A DNA stretch of 64,000 nucleotides. Origin: UBA830 sp038146925. GTDB taxonomy: Bacteria; Pseudomonadota; Alphaproteobacteria; MPNO01; UBA830. This document shows positions 57,024 to 64,000 of this stretch, in pieces. Where the stretch lies: contig JAYQSP010000011.1 in the NCBI GenBank assembly GCA_038146925.1, forward strand, positions 310,001 to 374,000, in the 5' to 3' direction. Every line of letters begins with the position of its first letter. The first letter of the stretch is position 1. Position numbers and translations under genes: made by a program. Under the pieces are notes generated by a model. The model did no database searches. It was not told the origin of the DNA and was given only the letters and a program-made list of their open reading frames with translations.

Positions 57024-57687
57024 GTTCTGAGAGATCCTGCAGGATGCTCTCAAAGATCGCTTTCGATCTGTGAGTAGACGAAAGCATGCCTTTAACATTT
57101 TCCATAACGAACACCGAAGGCTGATGCACAGCGATGATTTTCAGGTATTCCCTGTAGAGAAGGTGCCTGTGATCTGAATCAAACGCCGCCCGAGCGGTTT
57201 TTTCTGCTTCGTCGGTGCTTAGTTCCTGATCAGCGATTTCATTACGCGCTCCGCCAAGAAGTCGTGATCTGCCGACAAGCGAGTATGCCTGACAGGGAGG
57301 TCCTCCGATCAGCAGCCAGTCTTTAGACCCGTTCAGGGCTTCAGATATTCTGGTGTTCAGTTCTGCAAACGGGACCTTACCCAGCTCGGCGTGCCAAGCC
57401 TCGGTATCGGCAGAGGCGAACTGTTCCGGATGATTCCCGAAGAGCTCTTCTTCATCAATTTCCCCCCGAATGTACTCGTAATATTCCGCGGGCACGTCTT
57501 CCCGGTCGAACTGACGGAAAAAACTCCGGAGCCTAAGCGTACGCCATGCCTTTGCTTCGTATTCAATGGAAAGCCTGATGCGAAAGCTGAGCTGTTCATC
57601 GGTCGAGTAGGCACTGAAGCCTTCACCGAGCCCTCCGGGTCCCGCAAAGAGATCAATGACCGGTATCTCGTGGGGTGGCCTGTCCAT
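57024..57687 (-). pseudogene. DNA (cytosine-5-)-methyltransferase, C-terminal half lost at an IS end
   Basis: The N-terminal 222 residues of a Dcm-type methylase remain: SAM motif DLFAGPGGLGEGF (12-24), catalytic Cys132 in GGPPCQAYS, and ENV (196-198) in VFVMENVKGML. Coding then runs into the IS right end (57023), giving LTCPH and stop. The target-recognition domain and motifs IX-X are missing and are not found beyond the IS. Base composition is lower in GC than neighbours. No restriction enzyme is seen, so this looks like a remnant of an acquired modification system. Confidence 0.85.
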
Positions 57688-57784
57688 CTGGCTAATCTAC
57701 CTGGGATGAGTTCTGTCAGCCAGAGGTTACGAGTCGTCTATCCCCACCCCACGCAGGACAGCCACTGGCTGCCCGGCCGCGGCG

Positions 57785-59029
57785 TCACGCCACGTCGATC
57801 ATCTCCATGAACCGGCCGAACAGGTAATGGCTGTCCTGCGGGCCGGGGCTGGCTTCGGGGTGGTACTGGACCGAGAAGACCGGGCGGCCGTCGGTACAGC
57901 GGATGCCCTCCAGGCTGCCGTCGAACAGCGACACGTGGCTCACCTCCACGCCGTCGGGCAGGGTGGCCTCGTCGACGACGAAGCCGTGGTTCTGGCTGGT
58001 GATCTCCACCTGGCCGGTGGCGAGGTCCTTCACCGGGTGGTTGGCGCCGCGGTGGCCGAGATGCATCTTTTTCGTGCCGGCGCCGAGCGCGCGCGACAGC
58101 AGCTGGTGCCCCAGGCAGATGCCGAACATCGGCACGCCGAATTTGATCAGCTGGCGGATCACCGGCACGGCGTATTCGCCGGTCGCCGCCGGATCGCCCG
58201 GGCCGTTGGAGAGAAAGATGCCGTCCGGTTTGTGGCGCAGCACGTCCTCGGCGCTGGCGGTGGCGGGCACCACCGTGACTTTGCAGCCCGCATCGGCGAG
58301 GCAGCGGAGGATATTGCGCTTGGCGCCGAAATCCATCGCCACCACGTGGCGTTTCGGGGCGGTCTGTCTGCCGTAGCCTTCGTGCAGCGCCCACAGGGTT
58401 TCGTCCCAGTCGTAGGTCTGGCGGCAGGTGACCTCCTTCGCCAGGTCCATGCCTTCGAGGCCGGGCCACGCCTGCGCCGTTTCCAGCAGAGCGGGCAGGG
58501 CGAGATCGCCGGAGAAATCCGCGGCTGCGTTGGCGGCAGACCCGGATGCGTCGCCCCGGCTGTCATCCGTCGCGGCGTTGCAGACCACGCCGGTCGGCGC
58601 GCCGGACTCGCGAATCAGGCGTGTCAGACGCCTCGTATCGACGCCTGCCAGGCCGGTCAGGTTGTGGCTTTTCAGCCAGGCGTCGAGATGCTGCGCCGCG
58701 CGCCAGTTGCTGGGGTGCGTGATGTCGGCGCGCAGGATCAGGCCGCGGGCCGCCGGCGTCGTCGTCTCGATGTCTTCCGGGTTGGCGCCGACATTGCCGA
58801 CATGGGGGAACGTGAATGTGATGATCTGGCCGGCGTAAGACGGATCCGTCAGGATTTCCTGATACCCCGTAATCGACGTGTTGAAGCAGACCTCGCCGAC
58901 GGTCGCGCCGCGGGCGCCGATGCCGCGGCCCCAGATGACGGTGCCGTCCGCCAGCACCAGCGCGCCGGTCGCGCCGTCGGGCGCGGTCTCGGGGAAGGCG
59001 GGGGCGGTATCGGTTGCGGCATCTGCCAT
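57785..59029 (-). CDS. carA: carbamoyl-phosphate synthase small (glutaminase) subunit
   Basis: Class-I glutamine amidotransferase supplying ammonia to CarB. The 414-residue product has the CPSase N-terminal domain (GEVCFNTSITGYQEILTDPS), catalytic Cys305 in GICLGHQLL, and the His/Glu of VQYHPEASPGP. Start at ATG 59029 matches the conserved N-terminus; the longer open frame is non-conserved. carB follows in the same direction but 10.8 kb away. Confidence 0.95.
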   Translation of the reverse strand: MADAATDTAPAFPETAPDGATGALVLADGTVIWGRGIGARGATVGEVCFNTSITGYQEILTDPSYAGQIITFTFPHVGNVGANPEDIETTTPAARGLILRADITHPSNWRAAQHLDAWLKSHNLTGLAGVDTRRLTRLIRESGAPTGVVCNAATDDSRGDASGSAANAAADFSGDLALPALLETAQAWPGLEGMDLAKEVTCRQTYDWDETLWALHEGYGRQTAPKRHVVAMDFGAKRNILRCLADAGCKVTVVPATASAEDVLRHKPDGIFLSNGPGDPAATGEYAVPVIRQLIKFGVPMFGICLGHQLLSRALGAGTKKMHLGHRGANHPVKDLATGQVEITSQNHGFVVDEATLPDGVEVSHVSLFDGSLEGIRCTDGRPVFSVQYHPEASPGPQDSHYLFGRFMEMIDVA

Positions 59030-59249
59030 GGTCGGGATTCCGGTTGGCCGGGCGAATCGCGCGGCGGGCAAGGGGTTGGCGTCGCGAGCGTAAGTCTGCG
59101 GTTTGATAGACCCTCGCGGCAGACTCGTCAACCGGCGCGGTTTTTGAAATATCGCTGTTTATCAATGGGTTGTGGTGTTGCAACCTGTTTGCGCCTGCAG
59201 GGGTTTTGCGCTAGGGTCCGGCGCTTTCCAGCACTGCGGATACGGATCC

Positions 59250-59708
59250 ATGATCAGAGACGAGCTCAGCGCCGCCCTTAAAACGTCGATGAAGGAAAAG
59301 AACCAGGTCGCGGTCTCGACCCTGCGGCTGATCCAGGCGGCGATCAAGGACCGCGATATCGCGGCGCGTTCCAAGGGCGTGGACGACGGTATCTCCGACG
59401 AGGAGATCCTGCAGGTGCTCCAGACCATGGTCCGCCAGCGTCACGATTCGATCGAGATGTACACCAAAGGCAACCGCCAGGAACTCGCCGATCGCGAGGC
59501 GCAGGAGATCGAGGTCATTCAGGGCTTCATGCCGCGCCAGCTCGACGAGTCGGAGATGGAAGCCGCGATCGCCGAGGTGATAGAAGCGACGGGCGCCTCC
59601 TCGGTCAAGGACATGGGCAAGGCGATGGGCGAACTGCGCGCGCGCTATGCCGGGCAGATGGATTTCGGCAAGGCCGGCGCCGCGCTCAAATGCCGTCTGG
59701 CGGGCTGA
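59250..59708 (+). CDS. yqeY: GatB/YqeY domain protein
   Basis: A 152-residue all-helical protein like the C-terminal domain of GatB. Markers are IRDELSAALKTSMKEKNQVA, RQELADREAQEIEVIQGFMP and the C-terminal GKAMGELRARYAG. Proposed to be tRNA-related, but its exact role is unknown. It is divergent from carA and upstream of dnaG, the common alphaproteobacterial order. Confidence 0.9.
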   Translation: MIRDELSAALKTSMKEKNQVAVSTLRLIQAAIKDRDIAARSKGVDDGISDEEILQVLQTMVRQRHDSIEMYTKGNRQELADREAQEIEVIQGFMPRQLDESEMEAAIAEVIEATGASSVKDMGKAMGELRARYAGQMDFGKAGAALKCRLAG

Positions 59709-59781
59709 CGCAAAGCCTGTAATATAAAGACGCGGAGAAGTCGGGGCTCTCCGCATAACGGTTGTCCAACGGAAGAGCTTG

Positions 59782-61659
59782 ATGGCATTCCCGCCCCAGT
59801 TCCTCGACGAAATCCGCGCCCGGGTCACGCTGTCCGACATCATCGGCCGATCCGTGAAGCTCACCCGCAAGGGCCGCGAACACACCGGCCTCTGCCCGTT
59901 CCATTCCGAGAAGACCCCGTCCTTTACCGTATCAGATGATAAGAACTTCTTCCATTGCTTTGGGTGTGGTCAGCATGGTGATGTTATAACGTTTCTTATT
60001 GAGAATGACGGGTTATCGTTCCCTGAGGCGGTCGAGCGGCTGGCGGCGGAGGCAGGGCTGGAGGTGCCGGTCTCGACGCCGCAGGAGCGGGAGCGGGAGC
60101 AGCGGCGGGCGGAACTGGTCGACGTGGTCGAGGCGGCCTGCGCGTTTTACGAACGCACTCTGTGGGGCGATGCCGGGCGCCGGGGGCTGGAATATCTGCG
60201 CGGGCGCGGGCTGACGGACGAGACGATCCGCCGGTTCCGGCTGGGCTTCGCGCCGGCGGGCAATTCGCTGCGGACGGCGATCGTGTCCAGCGAGATGCCG
60301 GAGGCGATGCTGCTGGAAGCGGGGCTGATGCGCCGGCCGAATGACGGCCGCAGTCCTTACGATTTTTTCCGCGACCGGGTGATCTTCCCGATCCGCGACG
60401 GGCGCGGGCGCGTTATCGCGTTCGGCGGCCGCACCATGGGCGACGGCGAGCCCAAATACCTGAATTCGCCTGACACGCCGCTATTCGACAAGCGGCGCAC
60501 GCTGTACGGCCTAGATACGGCGCGCAAGCCGGCCTACGATACCGGGCGCGTGATCGTCACCGAGGGCTATATGGACGTCATCGCGCTGGCCCAGGCGGGG
60601 CTGGACGAGACGGTGGCGCCGCTCGGCACGGCGCTGACCGAAACCCATATCGCCCAGCTGTGGAAACTGGCGGACGAGCCGGTGCTGTGCTTCGACGGCG
60701 ACAAGGCGGGCCTGCGCGCGGCGGGACGGGCGGCGGAACGGGCGCTGCCGCTGCTGGCGCCGGAAAAATCGCTGCGCTTCGTCACCCTGCCGGCGGGCGA
60801 GGATCCGGACAGTCTCGTCTCGGCGCAGGGCCCGGCGGCGATCAATGCGCTGATCGACAAGGCCGCGCCGCTGGCGGCCATGGTGTGGTCGCTGGAAGCC
60901 GAGGGCCGCGACATCGACACGCCGGAACGCATCGCCGGCCTCGAAAAACGCCTGGAGGACCGCGCACTGTCGATCGCCGACCGCAAGGTCCAGTTCCAGT
61001 ACCAGAGCCTGTTCCGGCAAAAATTAAGAGACATGGTTAACGCCCGGCGCGGCGGGCAGGGCGGAAGACCGGCAAGCGGGCGCGGCGGATACGGCGGCGG
61101 CGGCGGCGCGGGGCGCGGCGGATACGCGCGGGGCCAGTCGTCCCAAACAGCCGGTTTTTCAGGCCCCCGCACGGGTCCCCAGGTCCTCAAACGGCGCCTC
61201 GAACAGGCGCTGATCGCCTGCGTCGTCAACCATCCCGGCCTGCTGGACACCTTCGCCGAGGATTTAGCAATGATTAACGTTTCCGATCCTATGCTTGACA
61301 AGCTACGGCAGGAAATCCTAAAGCTTCACGCCCTCGCGGAAGAACTTGACTCAACCGGCCTGAAGAACCAGTTATCTAACCAGGGAAACGGCGATATTTT
61401 GCAGTCTGTGCTGTCATCGGAAGTCTACGTTCACGCCGGGTTCGCCCGCGCGGACGCGCCCGAAGAAGACGTGCGGACCGGTTTCCTGGAGGTTCTGTCG
61501 CGGCAGCTTGAGCCGGCGCGGCGGGCCGACCTGGAAGAAGCGCGGCAGTATTATATAAACGACCCGACAGACGAAAACTGGCAACGGTTCGAGAAACTGA
61601 AAATGGATGGCCCCGGCCCCTACGATCACGGACAGGAATCGCAGCGGACGCCGGGATAG
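59782..61659 (+). CDS. dnaG: DNA primase
   Basis: Synthesises RNA primers at the replication fork. The 625-residue product (from ATG 59782) has the zinc-binding domain with Cys38, His41, Cys59, Cys62 (LCPFHSEKTPSF and HCFGCGQHGD), the TOPRIM core (VIVTEGYMDVIAL; CFDGDKAG), a Gly/Arg-rich linker (RGGYGGGGGAGRGGYARG) and a C-terminal DnaB-interacting region. It is followed by rpoD. Confidence 0.95.
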   Translation: MAFPPQFLDEIRARVTLSDIIGRSVKLTRKGREHTGLCPFHSEKTPSFTVSDDKNFFHCFGCGQHGDVITFLIENDGLSFPEAVERLAAEAGLEVPVSTPQEREREQRRAELVDVVEAACAFYERTLWGDAGRRGLEYLRGRGLTDETIRRFRLGFAPAGNSLRTAIVSSEMPEAMLLEAGLMRRPNDGRSPYDFFRDRVIFPIRDGRGRVIAFGGRTMGDGEPKYLNSPDTPLFDKRRTLYGLDTARKPAYDTGRVIVTEGYMDVIALAQAGLDETVAPLGTALTETHIAQLWKLADEPVLCFDGDKAGLRAAGRAAERALPLLAPEKSLRFVTLPAGEDPDSLVSAQGPAAINALIDKAAPLAAMVWSLEAEGRDIDTPERIAGLEKRLEDRALSIADRKVQFQYQSLFRQKLRDMVNARRGGQGGRPASGRGGYGGGGGAGRGGYARGQSSQTAGFSGPRTGPQVLKRRLEQALIACVVNHPGLLDTFAEDLAMINVSDPMLDKLRQEILKLHALAEELDSTGLKNQLSNQGNGDILQSVLSSEVYVHAGFARADAPEEDVRTGFLEVLSRQLEPARRADLEEARQYYINDPTDENWQRFEKLKMDGPGPYDHGQESQRTPG

Positions 61660-61775
61660 GTGACGTAAACACGTTTCCGTCTCCCAAGGGGTTGGGCGGC
61701 GGAAGGACATTTGATGGATTAGTTCGCGCCCGCCCCGGTCGGTCAGAGGCGCGGTAACTGGGGGACCAAGGTTTT

Positions 61776-63998
61776 ATGGCGACAAAGATCAAACCGGAAA
61801 CGGAAACCAAGAAGCAGCCCGCGGCGAAGAAGAAGCCCGCGACGAAGACTGCCGCCAAACCGGCCGCGAAAAAGACGGCCGCGAAGAAACCCGCCGCCGC
61901 GAAAAAGACTGCCGCAAGGAAAACCGCCGCCCAGAAACCCGCCGCCAGCGCCAATGGCGCGGCCAAACCCGCGGCGAAGAAAACACCCGCCAAATCCGCC
62001 GAGAAAGCTCAGGCAAAGGCCACGCCGAAGCAGACCGCGAAGGACGCCAAGGGCGCGGCCGACGCGAAGGCCGACAAGGCGTCCGACGAAGATTCCAACG
62101 ACGCGCCGGTCATCGATTCCGTCGATGCGTCGGTCAAGAAACTGATCGAGGCCGGCAAGGAACGCGGCTACGTCACCTATGACGACCTGAACAAGGCCCT
62201 GCCGCCGGACGACGTATCCTCCGAACAGATCGAGGACACCATGACCCAGCTGTCGGAGCTGGGCATCAACGTGGTCGAAAACGAGGAAGCCGACGATGCC
62301 GACGAGGCGGACGGCGACGACGCCAAGCCCGCCGCCAACGGCAAGGCCGCCAATGACGACAACCAGGACCTCGGCCGCACCGACGACCCCGTGCGCATGT
62401 ATCTGCGCGAAATGGGCTCGGTCGAGCTGCTGTCGCGCGAGGGCGAAATCGCCATCGCCAAGCGCATCGAGGCCGGGCGCGAAAAGATGATCGCCGCGAT
62501 CTGCGAATCGCCGCTGACCTTCCGCGCCATCCTGTCGTGGCGCGAAGCGCTGAAGAACGAAGAAATGCTGCTGCGCGACGTCATCGACCTCGACGCCGCC
62601 TATGGCAGCGACAACCCCAAACCGGCGGCCGCCAACGAAAACGGCACCGCCAACCCGCCTCGCACCGGCGCGCCGACGGGCGAGGCCGAGGGCGAACCCG
62701 ACGAGGACGAGGACGAGGACGACGCGGTCAGCGTGTCGCTGTCGGCGATGGAAGAATCGCTGACGCCCAAGGTTCTCAAGAACCTCGACAAGATCGACAA
62801 GACTTGGCCCAAGGTCGCCAAGCTGCGCGAGAAGCGCAAGGCGGCCGAGCAGGGCACCGGTAGCTTCGGCGCGGTGTCGGAAAAGAACCTGGAAAAGATG
62901 CACGCCGAGCTGGTCGGCTACGTCAAGAACGTGCGGATGAACAATTTCCGCATCGAACAGCTGGTGCAGGAACTTTACACCTATAACAAGACGCTGCTGT
63001 CGCTCGAAGGCCGGCTGCTGCGCATGGCGACGAAATCCAAGGTCGCGCGCGCCGACTTCCTAGAACAGTATCTCGGCTCAGAGACCGATCCGAAATGGCT
63101 TAACCGCGTCTCCCGCCTGTCGGGCAAGGGGTGGAAGCCGTTCGTCCAGCGCTATCGCGACGACATCAAGGATCTGCGCGACCAGATCGCCGCGCTGTCG
63201 GAAGAGACCGAAATGCCGGTCGACGAATTCCGCCGGCTGACCAACGAGGTCCAGCGCGGCGAGCGCGAAGCCTCCCGCGCGAAGAAGGAAATGGTGGAAG
63301 CGAACCTCCGCCTCGTGATTTCCATCGCCAAGAAATACACCAATCGCGGGCTGCAGTTCCTCGATCTCATCCAGGAAGGCAATATCGGCCTGATGAAGGC
63401 GGTCGATAAGTTCGAATACCGCCGCGGCTATAAATTCTCGACCTATGCGACGTGGTGGATCCGCCAGGCGATCACGCGCTCCATCGCCGACCAGGCGCGC
63501 ACCATCCGTATCCCGGTGCACATGATCGAGACCATCAACAAGCTGGTGCGGACGTCCCGCCAGATCCTCCACGAAATCGGCCGCGAGCCGACGCCGGAAG
63601 AGCTCGCCGTCCGCCTCGGCATGCCGCTGGAGAAGGTCCGCAAGGTGCTCAAGATCGCGAAGGAACCGATCAGCCTGGAAACCCCGATCGGCGACGAGGA
63701 AGACAGCCATCTCGGCGATTTCATCGAGGACAAGAACGCCGTCCAGCCGCTGGACGCCGCGATCCAAGGCAACCTGCGCGAAACCACCACCCGCGTGCTC
63801 GCCAGCCTGACCCCGCGTGAGGAACGCGTGCTGCGCATGCGCTTCGGCATCGGCATGAACACCGACCACACCCTGGAAGAGGTGGGCCAGCAGTTCAGCG
63901 TGACCCGAGAACGCATCCGCCAGATCGAGGCGAAAGCGCTGCGCAAGCTGAAGCACCCGAGCCGGAGCCGGATGCTGCGGAGCTTCTTGGATACCTGA
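61776..63998 (+). CDS. rpoD: RNA polymerase primary sigma factor RpoD (sigma-70)
   Basis: The housekeeping sigma factor, 740 residues, complete. After a Lys/Ala/Pro-rich N-terminus (about 1-100) come region 1.1, region 1.2 (RTDDPVRMYLREMGSVELL), an acidic insert, region 2 (LIQEGNIGLMKAVDKFEYRR and TYATWWIRQAITRSI), region 3, and region 4 HTH (LEEVGQQFSVTRERIRQIE). The N-terminal extension, histone-H1-like in composition, is unusual in length. It ends two bases before the window end. Confidence 0.96.
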   Translation: MATKIKPETETKKQPAAKKKPATKTAAKPAAKKTAAKKPAAAKKTAARKTAAQKPAASANGAAKPAAKKTPAKSAEKAQAKATPKQTAKDAKGAADAKADKASDEDSNDAPVIDSVDASVKKLIEAGKERGYVTYDDLNKALPPDDVSSEQIEDTMTQLSELGINVVENEEADDADEADGDDAKPAANGKAANDDNQDLGRTDDPVRMYLREMGSVELLSREGEIAIAKRIEAGREKMIAAICESPLTFRAILSWREALKNEEMLLRDVIDLDAAYGSDNPKPAAANENGTANPPRTGAPTGEAEGEPDEDEDEDDAVSVSLSAMEESLTPKVLKNLDKIDKTWPKVAKLREKRKAAEQGTGSFGAVSEKNLEKMHAELVGYVKNVRMNNFRIEQLVQELYTYNKTLLSLEGRLLRMATKSKVARADFLEQYLGSETDPKWLNRVSRLSGKGWKPFVQRYRDDIKDLRDQIAALSEETEMPVDEFRRLTNEVQRGEREASRAKKEMVEANLRLVISIAKKYTNRGLQFLDLIQEGNIGLMKAVDKFEYRRGYKFSTYATWWIRQAITRSIADQARTIRIPVHMIETINKLVRTSRQILHEIGREPTPEELAVRLGMPLEKVRKVLKIAKEPISLETPIGDEEDSHLGDFIEDKNAVQPLDAAIQGNLRETTTRVLASLTPREERVLRMRFGIGMNTDHTLEEVGQQFSVTRERIRQIEAKALRKLKHPSRSRMLRSFLDT

Positions 63999-64000
63999 CG

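Noticed and set aside
47024..57784. The carA-carB interval as an integrative island or prophage
   Set aside because: No integrase, tRNA, attachment repeat or phage structural gene is visible, and most genes share the window's base composition.

Overview
The window is high-GC, densely packed bacterial chromosome with the gene order of an alphaproteobacterium, most likely a Rhodospirillales-type lineage. The clues are zapA, 6S RNA and 5-formyl-THF cyclo-ligase in a row, the ruvCAB-ybgC-tolQRAB-pal-cpoB-tilS-ftsH-folP-glmM run, uvrC-pgsA followed by molybdopterin genes, carA/yqeY/dnaG/rpoD together, and a TRAP transporter. I assigned no genus. Nearly everything outside 47-57.8 kb is housekeeping.

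Layout: 0-3.2 kb holds zapA, 6S RNA, fau, a YmdB-type phosphoesterase and an endonuclease/exonuclease/phosphatase-fold protein. At 3.3-5.1 kb an O-antigen ligase/polymerase-like gene is broken by two +1 frame changes, one of them at a G8 tract. At 5.4-15.5 kb come yebC, ruvCAB, the complete Tol-Pal envelope operon and tilS. Next are ftsH, folP, glmM, thiD, a PhzF-like gene, and marR divergent from ilvE (15.6-23.2 kb). From 23.2 to 30.8 kb most genes lie on the minus strand: moaE, moaD, moeA, mobB, pgsA, uvrC, folB, a FolM-like reductase and a Ca/cation exchanger. The uvrC-folB gap is AT-rich and carries two facing DnaA-box-like 9-mers. From 31 to 43.7 kb lie a KefB-like antiporter, uvrB, a signal-bearing MsrB, an Lrp/AsnC regulator, an ELM1-family protein, trxB, a LysR regulator, a probable structured RNA ending in a strong terminator, succinyl-CoA:3-ketoacid CoA-transferase (scoAB), msrP, an unknown lipoprotein and greA.

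From 43.7 to 64 kb the pyrimidine/arginine gene carB is separated by about 10.8 kb from carA, which lies upstream in the same orientation. The intervening segment holds an intact IS3-family (IS407-like) element inside a PEP-CTERM protein gene with a sigma-54-type promoter, a structured intergenic region, GNAT-SDR-DCC genes, an acyl-CoA dehydrogenase, a dctPQM TRAP transporter, a second, decayed IS3 element, and a cytosine methyltransferase cut off by that element. The window closes with carA, yqeY, dnaG and rpoD.

The genes fall into linked groups: Holliday-junction processing (ruvCAB) and excision repair (uvrB, uvrC); envelope maintenance (Tol-Pal, CpoB, PgsA, FtsH, GlmM); folate (fau, folP, folB, FolM-like); molybdenum cofactor (moaDE, moeA, mobB) with its likely client MsrP; methionine-sulfoxide repair (MsrP, MsrB); and the macromolecular-synthesis cluster (dnaG, rpoD). 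I saw no tRNA, rRNA, CRISPR array, prophage or integrase. No complete new multi-gene system is evident. The strongest leads are the interrupted sigma-54/PEP-CTERM locus, the structured RNA before scoAB, the DnaA-box/AT-rich gap, and two families of palindromic intergenic repeats.
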